Shown here piece after piece: positions 42,282 through 50,524 of a stretch of DNA of 64,000 nt. The notes beneath the pieces were generated by a model, which ran no database searches, was not told the origin of the DNA, and worked only from the letters and a program-made list of their open reading frames with translations. The translations under genes and the position numbers were made by a program. The number at the start of each line of letters is the position of its first letter. Position 1 is the stretch's first letter. Origin of the DNA: Pseudomonas putida (GTDB lineage: Bacteria > Pseudomonadota > Gammaproteobacteria > Pseudomonadales > Pseudomonadaceae); contig CP124529.1 in assembly GCA_029953615.1 (NCBI GenBank), positions 5,358,494 through 5,422,493 of the forward strand, written 5' to 3'.

Positions 42282-43696
42282 CCTCACCGCCTCCGGTGTC
42301 GTTGCCGGTCACCGGCGGCTGCTCGGCCAGTTCATCGTCGATCAACCCGTCGGTACGGTCGGCCTCAAGCACCCCGCCCTGGCGCAGGTTGGTGCGCAGG
42401 TCCGACTTCGCGATGATGCTCTGCTGCCAGAGTTGAACCTGGGCCAGTATGTCCTGGGCGGTCATCGTCTCATCGAAGAACGACTGGTTGAGCCAGAAGA
42501 CCGTCCCCGCCTCGTCCGGCTCGCCCATCATGAAGCGCTCGGCATCGAGGATGGCTCGCTTCAGGGCCTCCGACACGTTGCCGGCGATGGTGCCAAGCAC
42601 GCTGTTATCCGAGCTGTAGCGGATGCGCACAGCCTCTGCTGTCTCAGCGCCGCCCGCTTTCTGGACGATGCGCGCGCCGATCATCAGCATCTGCTCCTCC
42701 TTGTCCTTGAGCAGCGTTCGAGCCAGTTGGCTTTCGGCTGCCTGGACCAGGGTCGCGGTACCGCTCTTGCCGAGGTTGTAGCCCCGGGTCGAACCGATGT
42801 GCATGCCGTTCGGGTTCACCTTGGCGAACTCGTCGGCGCTGATGTCGGTGGTGATGAACAGGGTTGGCTGCGAACTGATAAACCCGCTCTCCTCCACCGT
42901 GGCGCTGTTGCCGTAGTGCAGGATGTTCACGTCGGCCAGGTCTTCCAGCGGTGACTTGTCGATACTGGCGTCGTTGTTCTGGGGCGCCGTAGAAGCTGAA
43001 CAGGATGTGGTCGAAAGGCTGGCCGTTCTTGTCGAGTGGCGAGACCTCAGTGAAGTTGGTCTTGTCCTCGCTGTAGAGGCGCTGAACATAGCGGCCGCCA
43101 ATTAACAGCAACACACGATATTGGGTGCCACTGGTCCGTTCCAGGTTTTCCGGGCTGAACTCCGATACGCATTCCAGCAGGCAGACGTAGACCAAGCGCT
43201 TCACGCCATCGATCACCTGCTCATCCCAGTCGATGATCGACTCGGCACCGTAATGTTGGATCAGAGCGCGTCGGCCCTGCATGTCCGCCATCGAGGACAC
43301 GCCCTCAACGGCCGGGAAGTCCACCAGGAACCCGCCACGGCCAGCATCCAGGCATTCCCCCACAGCATCCTTGGAAAGCTGCTCCAGGCTCGTGCCGTCG
43401 CCGCTGGCGTTCTCTTTCAGGTAATCGACGCCGGTGGGCAGCTCAAGCTCGGCGGTCTTGCGGAACACCGCGCCCAGCAGGCCAGTACGCGTGCGCCCGG
43501 TGATGTTCAGGAACATCGCCCGCTTCTTGTACTGCTTGTACCGCGCCAGGTTCTCCGGGGACTTGTTCTCAGGGTCCGGCATCGGCAGGTATTCGTCGTG
43601 CTTGCGCACCTCTCGGGCGCCGGCCACGCAACGCTTGACCAGCTGCCAGCCGGGCAAGGCCTCCGAGTACTCTGCCCGGGGAATGAAGTTCGGCAT
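42271..43696 (-). pseudogene. Portal protein (DUF4055 type), frameshifted
   Basis: The first part starts PRAEYSEALPGWQLVKRCVA and NITGRTRTGLLGAVFRKTAE, matching DUF4055 portals, and runs to FDHILFSFYGA. There a CCCC run (plus-strand GGGG at 42981-42984) shifts the frame by +1. The true continuation, NNDASIDKSPLEDLADVNIL then HYGNSATVEESGFISSQPTL, is in another frame and goes on to 42271. Removing one C restores a normal portal of about 475 residues. A broken portal would make the phage non-viable, unless this is a sequence error. Confidence 0.85.
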
Positions 43697-43704
43697 GGGT
43701 GGCC

Positions 43705-45192
43705 TCAGAAAGTGAACGTGATGGGTACGTGCTTGACCACGGAGCGCTTGGTCTTGGCCACGGCGAAGTAGCGGAAGGCGTCAGACGGGTGGGATGACCA
43801 GTCATGCAGCGGCTTGTCTCTCCAGCAGCCGCGCTTGTCGTCCCACTCTTTTCGGTAGCTCTCCAGGGCGGTGATGCCCTCCTCGCATTTGGCTTCATCG
43901 AAGGCGCAGTTGGGGAGGATTTCCCGAGCCTGCTCGATTCCTTCGTCCACGCCGAGCTTCGGCACCACCTGGAAGGTCAGCGAATAGCGCTGGCCGTCGA
44001 TCTCGTAGCCCTCTCGTGCGAGTTCGCGCCGAGTCTTGCCGTCGCTACCAAATTCCCGGTTGTCGATGTCGTGGGGCCCCCAGTGCTCGCCATATTCGTA
44101 GCCGCGATCCTTCAGCACCTTCATGTAGTGCCGCAGGCCTTCCCCGCTGTTCTGGTAGAAATCGACGATGTGGTACTCCTCGCCGACGATCCGGACGAAC
44201 CAGATGGCCGTGGAGTCGCCCACGCCGATATCCCAGAACGTGTGCACCGGCAGGTGGCTGTTGTCAGGCAGCTTACCGATGCGCTGGGCGGCGTAGAGCT
44301 TGGTGAACTGCTTGGCGTAGTAGGCGCCCTCGATCGTCTGCTGGAATGCCTCAGCAGGGATCGACGGGTACTCCCGCTTCATGTCGTCGCCAAGGGTCTT
44401 TTCCTTGGCGGCGTACCAGGCGCGCTGGCCTGGGTTGGTGATGATCCCGTGCTTTGCTGCCAGGTCGTCGAAGTACTTCGCCAGCCGGTCCGGGATGACT
44501 ACATCGGTCGGGTCCAGCCAGTAGAGCGGGTTCCGCCACCAGCTGAAGAAGAAGAACTTCCAGTCCAGCAGGCCCAGGGGCACGCCGGCAAGCTGCTGCT
44601 TCTCGGCTGACTGGCTGTAATCGAAGAAGTACCCGGCCCGGCCTTCCGCCGTCGATTCGATCGTAACGAAGCACTCAGCGGCCACGGCCTCGAACGCACC
44701 GGTGACGATCTCCCGCGCCTTGTGCGGGAACTTGGCGCAGATCTTCCCGAACTCGGAAACGTGCAGATAGCGCAGCGTGCCGCCCCGGAAGGAGGTGGAT
44801 ACGTAAAGCGATCCACCCTTGCTGAACACCAGCTCGCCCGCAGCATCGTTGCGCGCTGGGTTGGCCGCCTTGATCTCCTTGGGCAGGTGATCGTAGGCGT
44901 ACTTCACCTTCTCCCGGAACAGACGCTTGGCGTCGTTCAGGGTGTGGGCGATAAGGGCGCATTTGGCAGCCTCGAACAGCGCGGCATCCAGCTGGACGAT
45001 GCAGACCAGCGTGGTGAAGCCCAGCTGCCGAGCCTTTAGGATGATGTTGCGGGTGTGCATCCCCTGGAAATAATCGACCTGCTCCTGCGTCATGCGGAAG
45101 CGGACCTTCTTGCCCTGCTTGTCCGTGATGAAGTACAGGTTGTTCAGCCGCCAGAACCGGTCCCGAAGCAGTTTCATGTGCTCGGGCTTCAT
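43705..45192 (-). CDS. Terminase large subunit
   Basis: A 495-residue terminase. The Walker A variant is in NIILKARQLGFTT (residues about 49-61); further motifs are LRYLHVSEFGKI (Walker B region) and VTIESTAEGRAGYFF. The nuclease part has HTFWDIGVGDSTAIWFV with its metal-binding Asp, and HDWSSHPSDAFRYFAV. It is the DNA packaging motor and headful or cos nuclease. It follows the small subunit by two bases, and portal follows it. Confidence 0.93.
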   Translation of the reverse strand: MKPEHMKLLRDRFWRLNNLYFITDKQGKKVRFRMTQEQVDYFQGMHTRNIILKARQLGFTTLVCIVQLDAALFEAAKCALIAHTLNDAKRLFREKVKYAYDHLPKEIKAANPARNDAAGELVFSKGGSLYVSTSFRGGTLRYLHVSEFGKICAKFPHKAREIVTGAFEAVAAECFVTIESTAEGRAGYFFDYSQSAEKQQLAGVPLGLLDWKFFFFSWWRNPLYWLDPTDVVIPDRLAKYFDDLAAKHGIITNPGQRAWYAAKEKTLGDDMKREYPSIPAEAFQQTIEGAYYAKQFTKLYAAQRIGKLPDNSHLPVHTFWDIGVGDSTAIWFVRIVGEEYHIVDFYQNSGEGLRHYMKVLKDRGYEYGEHWGPHDIDNREFGSDGKTRRELAREGYEIDGQRYSLTFQVVPKLGVDEGIEQAREILPNCAFDEAKCEEGITALESYRKEWDDKRGCWRDKPLHDWSSHPSDAFRYFAVAKTKRSVVKHVPITFTF

Positions 45193-45194
45193 GG

Positions 45195-45794
45195 TCAGGC
45201 ATCCTTCGATAGTTCATCCATCAGCTGCGACAGCTCGTCGGCGTCTTTCGACTGCTCCTTGTCGTCCAGGCCGAATGCGGTGCGCTCAAGCACCTGCAGG
45301 TTCTTCATGGCTGAGGACAGCTGGAAAAGGGTCTTGGCGTTACTCGGAAGACTCACCGCCCCAAGCATCGCGCTACGACGGAAACCGCTCTGGTCATCAG
45401 CAGTATCACGCTCGATCTCGTCTTCGATCTCTTCGCGATGCTTGATGGTCGTCATCAGATCATCCATCAGCAGGTTCGCAAGGTTCGTTGCCTTGCGAAT
45501 GTCGCGGCGGTGGCTGCGAACAACCGTCGCGCCCTCTTCTGCCGCCTCTTCGATGATCTCGGCGTCACGTTCAGGGTTCGCGCATTGGTCTTCGCGAACT
45601 TCGCCGCGAACCAGCTTGTTGCGAACCTCTTTGCGGACCTGCTCGGAAAGGTCCCGCTCCCAGCCCAAGGCTTTGGCCTTCTTCCGGATTGCGGTGTCGC
45701 TCACCCCGTTGCGGTCAGCGATGGTACGGATGGAAAGCGCCCCGGCCCGGAAGGCACGTTCGATCGCCTCCCAGTCGGCTTGCTTCGGATTCAT
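45195..45794 (-). CDS. Terminase small subunit
   Basis: A 199-residue protein with an N-terminal helix-turn-helix (RAGALSIRTIADRNGVSDTA, IRKKAKALGWERD) and long helices afterwards, as in small terminases that bind the packaging site. The ATG at 45794 is chosen on alignment; its ribosome site is weak and a start at 45830 is possible. It is the last gene before the oppositely oriented TIR gene. Confidence 0.82.
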   Translation of the reverse strand: MNPKQADWEAIERAFRAGALSIRTIADRNGVSDTAIRKKAKALGWERDLSEQVRKEVRNKLVRGEVREDQCANPERDAEIIEEAAEEGATVVRSHRRDIRKATNLANLLMDDLMTTIKHREEIEDEIERDTADDQSGFRRSAMLGAVSLPSNAKTLFQLSSAMKNLQVLERTAFGLDDKEQSKDADELSQLMDELSKDA

Positions 45795-45879
45795 AGGATT
45801 TTTTCTAGTGAGGGGTTGAACTGAGATCATTGAGCCATCATGTCAAAAGCGCCTTCCCACTCCATGATCAGGACGCCCC

Positions 45880-46671
45880 ATGAGTCATAAAATATTCTTG
45901 AGCCACAATCACGCTGACAAACCAGTGGTCGAACCAGTTGCGCTACGCCTGGCAGAAATCTTCGGCGAGGACGCCGTATTCTATGACTCATGGTCCATTC
46001 GCCCTGGTGACGGCATCATCGACCAAATGAACAAGGGCCTTGAAGCCCCAGAGTTCGTCTTCTTTTTTGTGACCGAAAAAAGTCTGGCCAGCCCGATGGT
46101 AAAACTGGAATGGCAGAACTCACTGCACGCAGCTACGCGAGGGAAGACACGGATGATCCCCGTTCGGGTCGATGGAAGCGCTATGCCTGCTCTCCTAACC
46201 CAAACGCTTTACATTGATATGTTTACTGCAGGTTTGGAGGCAGCCATTGCGCAAATCGTTAGCGTTACGCAAGGGAGCTCATCGTTCACGCCGCAGCACC
46301 ATGGGTTTTCGAACCTGACCTACTCAACAGTCGAAGATGCTAGCGGCTCGATGGAGCTGACCATAAAAGCCTCGCATCTGATGGAGCCTAACGGCAGCTT
46401 CATGATAGCCACAGGCAATGCTGAAGATGAGATGTCCTGCGTCATGGCCAATGGTCATGCTCACTTCGGAGGCTTTAACAAAAATGTAGTGACCGGCGAA
46501 GACGGGTCAACACTGAATGGCTTCTTGCTCCGCATGATGGGGGGAGCAATCACTCCAGCCCATCCACTCAGAATCAAAGTCAACAAGCACAAGGAGGCAC
46601 CGCTGAGCGTAATAGCTGTCTTCCACGAGGCGGGCGAGAACCAATGGATTCCGATTCCATATAAAGCTTAA
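45880..46671 (+). CDS. TIR-domain protein with C-terminal beta-rich domain (putative defence moron)
   Basis: A 263-residue protein. Residues 1-130 are a TIR domain: KIFLSHNHADKPVVEPVALR, FYDSWSIRPGDGIIDQMNKG, FVFFFVTEKSLASPMVKLEW, where Glu77 matches the catalytic Glu of NAD-cleaving TIRs. Residues about 140-263 (MELTIKASHLMEPNGSFMIA, NKNVVTGEDGSTLNGFLLRM) look like a beta-sandwich sensor or effector part that I do not recognise. It is transcribed against the late operon, between terminase and membrane genes, and is less GC-rich. Bacterial TIRs deplete NAD or make signal nucleotides on phage infection. Defence use is inferred. Confidence 0.78.
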   Translation: MSHKIFLSHNHADKPVVEPVALRLAEIFGEDAVFYDSWSIRPGDGIIDQMNKGLEAPEFVFFFVTEKSLASPMVKLEWQNSLHAATRGKTRMIPVRVDGSAMPALLTQTLYIDMFTAGLEAAIAQIVSVTQGSSSFTPQHHGFSNLTYSTVEDASGSMELTIKASHLMEPNGSFMIATGNAEDEMSCVMANGHAHFGGFNKNVVTGEDGSTLNGFLLRMMGGAITPAHPLRIKVNKHKEAPLSVIAVFHEAGENQWIPIPYKA

Positions 46672-46720
46672 GTAGAAATACTGACACCCGCGCCACAAGA
46701 TAGGGACATAGTGTGGCGCC

Positions 46721-46990
46721 CTACCCCGGCTGGAACACGTGGCCGCGTCGGGCGACCGCGTACAGGACTATGCCCAGCTTGAGGATCACGCCGTACAGAG
46801 TGGGCACATGGCCGTTCATAGCCAGAACGAACGCGCCGAATGCGCCGATGGCCACCAGGTAGAACGCGACGGCCAGCAGTGGCGCATCCATTGGCCTGAT
46901 CCGGCGCAGGTAGTCGCACGCGGCTATCACCACCAGCACGCTCAGGAAGGCATTGGCGCCAATCAGGACTGAAATCAGGGTCGAGCTCAT
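46721..46990 (-). CDS. Small membrane protein, holin-associated
   Basis: An 89-residue protein with three hydrophobic segments (STLISVLIGANAFLSVLVVI, LLAVAFYLVAIGAFGAFVLA, YGVILKLGIVLYAVA). The ATG overlaps the stop of the gene at 46990 (ATGA). Paired three-helix proteins at this place are likely a holin and its partner or antiholin; which is which is not clear. Confidence 0.68.
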   Translation of the reverse strand: MSSTLISVLIGANAFLSVLVVIAACDYLRRIRPMDAPLLAVAFYLVAIGAFGAFVLAMNGHVPTLYGVILKLGIVLYAVARRGHVFQPG

Positions 46991-47301
46991 CAGGTAGCTC
47001 CTTTGGCACCGAACTGTCCTACCAGTGACTTCAGAACTGGGATGATGTTCATTGCCAGAAGGCCTATCAGAAAGGCCACGCCGTATTGGGTTTCTCCGCT
47101 TGTGCCAAGGTTGAAGTAGCTGATGGCAAGCGGGGTGCAGAAGACTGCCGATGCGAAGCCGGTGAAAAAGGCAGCGACCGCTTGGCCGCGGGTAAGGCCG
47201 CGCAGGAAGGTCAGCGAGAGGATCGCCCCCGCGAAGCCGCCAATGATCACGCCGTACTTCACCAGCAGGACGCCGGCAGTCGTGCTTGCTGGTTCGGCCA
47301 T
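46990..47301 (-). CDS. Putative holin
   Basis: A 103-residue protein with three membrane helices: VLLVKYGVIIGGFAGAILSL, AVAAFFTGFASAVFCTPLAI and GVAFLIGLLAMNIIPVLKSL, with a short basic end. It resembles holin-like proteins of Pseudomonas prophages and is coupled to the next membrane gene. It would form holes to release the endolysin encoded at 21983. Confidence 0.7.
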   Translation of the reverse strand: MAEPASTTAGVLLVKYGVIIGGFAGAILSLTFLRGLTRGQAVAAFFTGFASAVFCTPLAISYFNLGTSGETQYGVAFLIGLLAMNIIPVLKSLVGQFGAKGAT

Positions 47302-47322
47302 GAGTGGTTCCTAGAAGAAAAG

Positions 47323-47346
47323 GCCCGATTAATGCCCTCTTCGGGC
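47323..47346 (-). terminator. Hairpin upstream of the holin gene
   Basis: Stem GCCCGA / TCGGGC; on the minus strand it is followed by CCTTTTCTT. It lies between the late promoter side and the first late gene, so it would need antitermination. Confidence 0.6.
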
Positions 47347-47452
47347 TCGAGCAAGGTAACTTGTGCGAAAAAAGCTCAGTTCTCACCGATTTGCCTTGAA
47401 ACACGCCAACTGTAGTGATTTGCTAGCAAACCTTTTTGTGCGGAGACAAGGA

Positions 47453-47914
47453 ATGCACCCTTCCGTAGTAATCGAGTTCATGGATCCACATGGCAACGTG
47501 CAGGCCAATCCTCCAGGAACCCCTGTTGTAAAAGTTCAGATCGGCCCTGTGAAGAAATCAGATCACTCCTACCCTACCGGGGAAAACCAGGCGATTACCT
47601 ATGCCCTGATTGATACAGGTTGTGATTGCATGGCTATCGACGCCGACCTGGCAGTGGAACTCAAGATGCACGAGACAGGCCGTAGGGACGTGCGTGGCGT
47701 CAACCATACCGAAAATAGCGCTGTTCACCCTGGATTCATCTGCTTCGCAGGAACCCAGAAGGTTTACTTGACAGATTTCGTAGCGACACCGATGGTCAAA
47801 AACGGACGCAAGTACACCGTCATCATCGGCATGGAAATGCTCAACAAAGGCGTACTCACGATGGACTTCCATCGCCATGACTACCGGTTCAGCCTCGAGG
47901 ACTGCGTGAACTGA
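47453..47914 (+). CDS. Retropepsin-like aspartic protease (single domain)
   Basis: A 153-residue protein with one aspartic-protease half: YALIDTGCDCMAIDADLAVE carries the D-T-G triad (Asp54), and YTVIIGMEMLNKGVLTMDFH is the matching hydrophobic-Gly motif of retropepsins. No signal peptide is seen, so it acts in the cytosol as a homodimer. GGAGACAAGGA before the ATG at 47453 sets the start. It stands alone on the plus strand with its own terminator, opposite to the late genes, like the TIR gene nearby. Its target is unknown. Confidence 0.75.
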   Translation: MHPSVVIEFMDPHGNVQANPPGTPVVKVQIGPVKKSDHSYPTGENQAITYALIDTGCDCMAIDADLAVELKMHETGRRDVRGVNHTENSAVHPGFICFAGTQKVYLTDFVATPMVKNGRKYTVIIGMEMLNKGVLTMDFHRHDYRFSLEDCVN

Positions 47915-47922
47915 TCTATAAA

Positions 47923-47948
47923 GCCCGAGCCGTTGCTCGGGCATTTTC
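47923..47948 (+). terminator. Terminator of the protease gene
   Basis: Perfect eight-base stem GCCCGAGC / GCTCGGGC with a CGTT loop and ATTTTC. Confidence 0.85.
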
Positions 47949-48530
47949 CCACCTGGCTTTAGCTAATCTGATACTGACGGCTCCGATATGTGCGTGTCTT
48001 CCCACGCTGCCCGCCGAAGACCATTGCAGCGCTGGCACCCCAATGCACCAGTCTCGCCGATCCGGTCACGCGCCACCCTGAAAGCATGTGAGGTCAGAGT
48101 GCGCGGGCTGCCGGTGTTTTTCCGTGTCACCACACTACCGGCTAGCAGTGTCCAGGCTGTCCCGTTAGGGCCTGCCCTGGCTGCAGTTGCGTTTCTTGCT
48201 GGAACAAAAATCCCGGCGCTTGGCCGGGACTCTTGAGGCCCTCTTCGGGCAATAAAAAACCCGGCGCAATGGCCGGGCTTCGGAATTGGTGCAGATGGCC
48301 GGCGCTGAAGCCGTGTAAGGTCGCCTAGAGGGTCAGCAGGGGATGGGCCTTTAAGCAGCGTTGCGACCTCTTCGCTTTGCGCTCCGGCTGCCCTACCCCT
48401 CTCATACTGCACTTTCAGCGTCATCTGCATAAGCGAAAAAGCCCAGCGCTATGGCCGGGCTTTTTTGTGTCACTCCTCAACACGCGCAGGAATGACAGGA
48501 TGCAAGAATTTTGTTGCACCGTTGCAGAGT
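47949..48530 (-). other. Gene-free late control region with three tandem terminators
   Basis: No convincing gene is found in these 580 bases. Three related hairpins lie at 48212-48228, 48260-48277 and 48441-48460, all with the pattern CCCGGC...GCCGGG or close to it and all with T-runs on the minus strand (the last on both). The region is downstream of the Q-like gene and upstream of the holins, where lambdoid phages place the late promoter and the Q-dependent terminator. A small untranslated late leader RNA is likely. Confidence 0.6.
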
Positions 48531-48532
48531 TG

Positions 48533-49222
48533 TCAAGCGGCATCTGCCATCAAAACGCCTTCCTGTTGAAGTATCTTGCCAGACGCCTCCAGTGCTTCTG
48601 CCACCATCTCGTCCAGCACCTTCTCGATTGCCTTCTTCCAGCGCCAGTATGTCGTCCTGTTCAGGCCCTGACCGTCCCAGGTGTTGATGTCGTAGAACTC
48701 GGCCGGCAGCACGATCATGTCGGTGGAGCGCTTCACGTACTGCTCGCGGCGCGCCTGCCCGGCGTCCTCCGGCATCTCGCCACCCGCCAGGCGCTGGACC
48801 ACGCCAGCGTGCAGCGAATCGAACTCTGCACGATCCCGCGCTGCCCGGCTGGCCACCTCATGCCCCGACTGCGCCTGAACGCCTTTCACCGGCGGGATGG
48901 CCCAGGCGGTGACCGCCTTGTACCGGAACAGGTTCGGCGCCTGCGTGGCGATCAGCGGCACCAGCTTGCCTATCGCATCCACCTTCTTGGCCTTGTGGGT
49001 GGAGAACCTGGCCGTCAGGGCATTCCAGTGCCGCGGGATCAGCTTGCTGTGAAGTCGGGCGTGCACCCAGCAGTCGACCAGCATCGCCGCATCCTTCCCG
49101 GTGATCTCCCCCTTCAGCTTCGAGGCCTGGACCTTCGGTTCGAAGTCACCACCGCCCACACCGCTCATGGTCTCTGCCGCAAGGGCGCGAACCACTGCCG
49201 CCAACACGCTCTGGTACTTCAT
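48533..49222 (-). CDS. Putative late antiterminator (Q-like)
   Basis: A 229-residue protein: VLAAVVRALAAETMSGVGGG, HARLHSKLIPRHWNALTARF, then QGLNRTTYWRWKKAIEKVLD, a helix-turn-helix-like segment near the end as in phage antitermination proteins. It has the position of lambda Q: last gene of the rightward early operon, after NinB and RusA, before the terminator-rich late leader. The identification is by position and this segment. Confidence 0.6.
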   Translation of the reverse strand: MKYQSVLAAVVRALAAETMSGVGGGDFEPKVQASKLKGEITGKDAAMLVDCWVHARLHSKLIPRHWNALTARFSTHKAKKVDAIGKLVPLIATQAPNLFRYKAVTAWAIPPVKGVQAQSGHEVASRAARDRAEFDSLHAGVVQRLAGGEMPEDAGQARREQYVKRSTDMIVLPAEFYDINTWDGQGLNRTTYWRWKKAIEKVLDEMVAEALEASGKILQQEGVLMADAA

Positions 49223-49365
49223 GGCTTACCCCCTGCCCGCTTGGCCTTACTCAAAATGAATTCTTCGTAACTGCGCTTGCGTCGGACCGCGCCGGCCCAG
49301 GACAGCGCCACGCCGCCCACCACCATGAGGGTGGCCAAAATCAGGTATCCCCATGCTGGCGTCAT
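49219..49365 (-). CDS. Small single-pass membrane protein
   Basis: A 48-residue protein: TPAWGYLILATLMVVGGVAL, SWAGAVRRKRSYEEFILSKA. One membrane helix is followed by a basic tail. Both its start and its stop overlap the neighbours by four bases (ATGA), which argues that it is a real translated gene. Function unknown. Confidence 0.65.
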   Translation of the reverse strand: MTPAWGYLILATLMVVGGVALSWAGAVRRKRSYEEFILSKAKRAGGKP

Positions 49366-49724
49366 GCTGCTTCTCCCTTCTGCGCCTCGATGCGGACGCG
49401 CACAGCGCCGCCCTTAATCGTTTCCTTGCTCACCCTGATCTGTGTGGCAAACACGTTGTCGTCGATGCCCAGGGCATCCGCCAGGCCGTCACGACCCGCC
49501 TTGAACATCGCCAGCAGGTTGTCGTCATCGCGCCGGCGGCGATCCGGCGGCACGAATTCGAGCATGAGCAGCGCGTCGCCCTCCGGAGGCTGGATGCCTG
49601 CTTGCCTGGCCAGGAGAAAGCAGGCATAGCGATAGGTCTTCGCCGCCTTGCTCTTCCTGGACCAGTGCACACGGGCATTCGGGCTGCATGCGGCCGGCGG
49701 CCACGGTAGTGTCAGGTCCGTCAT
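49362..49724 (-). CDS. rusA: RusA-type Holliday junction resolvase
   Basis: A 120-residue RusA family protein: LTLPWPPAACSPNARVHWSR at the start, RRRDDDNLLAMFKAGRDGLA with the metal-binding Asp cluster, and DALGIDDNVFATQIRVSKET. It is a homodimeric nuclease that resolves recombination junctions. It has the usual place after NinB in a lambdoid nin region. Confidence 0.9.
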   Translation of the reverse strand: MTDLTLPWPPAACSPNARVHWSRKSKAAKTYRYACFLLARQAGIQPPEGDALLMLEFVPPDRRRRDDDNLLAMFKAGRDGLADALGIDDNVFATQIRVSKETIKGGAVRVRIEAQKGEAA

Positions 49725-50023
49725 GCAGCCCCCTTGATGGTCAGAATGCCGGCCCGGATCAGGGCCTCATGAGTCTCAGCGATTGCACGGGGCATGTCGG
49801 ACCAGTCCACCTCGCCCTTCCCTCGACCATCAAGCACGTCGTGGCAGGCGCTGCAGGCGTATACCGCCACGGTGTCGAAGCCCTTCATGCCCATGCCCTT
49901 CTGCCCGCATGGCAGGTGGGCCAGTACGGTGGTCTCCGGGTTGAAGTTGCAGATGCCAGGAATGCGGACAGTGCAGTCCTGGCCGCGGGCGCTCTCGCGC
50001 ACCTTCTTGGATACGACGCGCAT
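49721..50023 (-). CDS. DUF1364 phage protein (HNH-like)
   Basis: A 100-residue protein: SKKVRESARGQDCTVRIPGI, CNFNPETTVLAHLPCGQKGM, YACSACHDVLDGRGK. It is the DUF1364 pattern with conserved Cys and His (C-T-V-R, L-A-H, C-x-x-C-H-D) that resemble an HNH-type zinc site. It may be a nuclease in recombination. The start at 50023 overlaps the NinB stop. Confidence 0.82.
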   Translation of the reverse strand: MRVVSKKVRESARGQDCTVRIPGICNFNPETTVLAHLPCGQKGMGMKGFDTVAVYACSACHDVLDGRGKGEVDWSDMPRAIAETHEALIRAGILTIKGAA

Positions 50024-50421
50024 CAGTACTGCCCTCCCCACCGATCCGGCTCAGTCCAGCGCACGCCATGCTCTGCGCCGAAGGCATGCATCACTTCGAA
50101 CAGGTCGCTGAACCACTTCTGCGATTGCTTGCGGGTCGAGACGCCCAGGACGACGAAGCCGCCGTCGATGCCAGGCACCGCGTCCTGCTTCTGCACCGCT
50201 GCGCTGAAGATGTGCTTCCAGTCCTCGTCGGTGAGCTTGCGGCCGTACCACTCCACCTGCTGGGAGACGTCGCGGAGCATGGCCCACATCTTCCGGTTAC
50301 AGACGTCGGGGCGCTTCTCGTCGCGGATGACAATCAGCTTCGGCTTGGTGAAGTCCTGGACCTGCAGTCGGCCCAGCAGCGCGTTGACGTCGCCCATGCC
50401 GCGCATCAGGAACTCAGTCAT
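50023..50421 (-). CDS. ninB: NinB recombination protein
   Basis: A 132-residue NinB family protein: KPKLIVIRDEKRPDVCNRKM, WAMLRDVSQQVEWYGRKLTD, EDWKHIFSAAVQKQDAVPGI, STRKQSQKWFSDLFEVMHAF. The WYG and DWK motifs are typical. NinB (Orf) binds single-stranded DNA and SSB and assists phage recombination. Confidence 0.9.
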   Translation of the reverse strand: MTEFLMRGMGDVNALLGRLQVQDFTKPKLIVIRDEKRPDVCNRKMWAMLRDVSQQVEWYGRKLTDEDWKHIFSAAVQKQDAVPGIDGGFVVLGVSTRKQSQKWFSDLFEVMHAFGAEHGVRWTEPDRWGGQY

Positions 50422-50524
50422 CGCTCACCTCACAGCGCGCCGCGCAGCTCTCGCCCTGGGCGTCACAGCAGACCTGGCAGCCGGACAGAGCCAGCAGCAG
50501 GATTACGGTCACGGCGGTCTTCAT
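50414..50524 (-). CDS. Very small Cys-rich lipoprotein
   Basis: A 36-residue protein: KTAVTVILLLALSGC is a lipoprotein signal with lipobox LSGC, followed by a short tail with four more Cys (QVCCDAQGESCAARCEV). Start and stop overlap the neighbouring genes. Being embedded in an early operon, it may be an envelope-acting phage product; function unknown. Confidence 0.55.
   Translation of the reverse strand: MKTAVTVILLLALSGCQVCCDAQGESCAARCEVSDD

Noticed and set aside
47963..48430. 155-codon minus-strand frame in the late leader
   Set aside because: It runs through three terminator hairpins and reads as low-complexity sequence; better explained as an untranslated control region.
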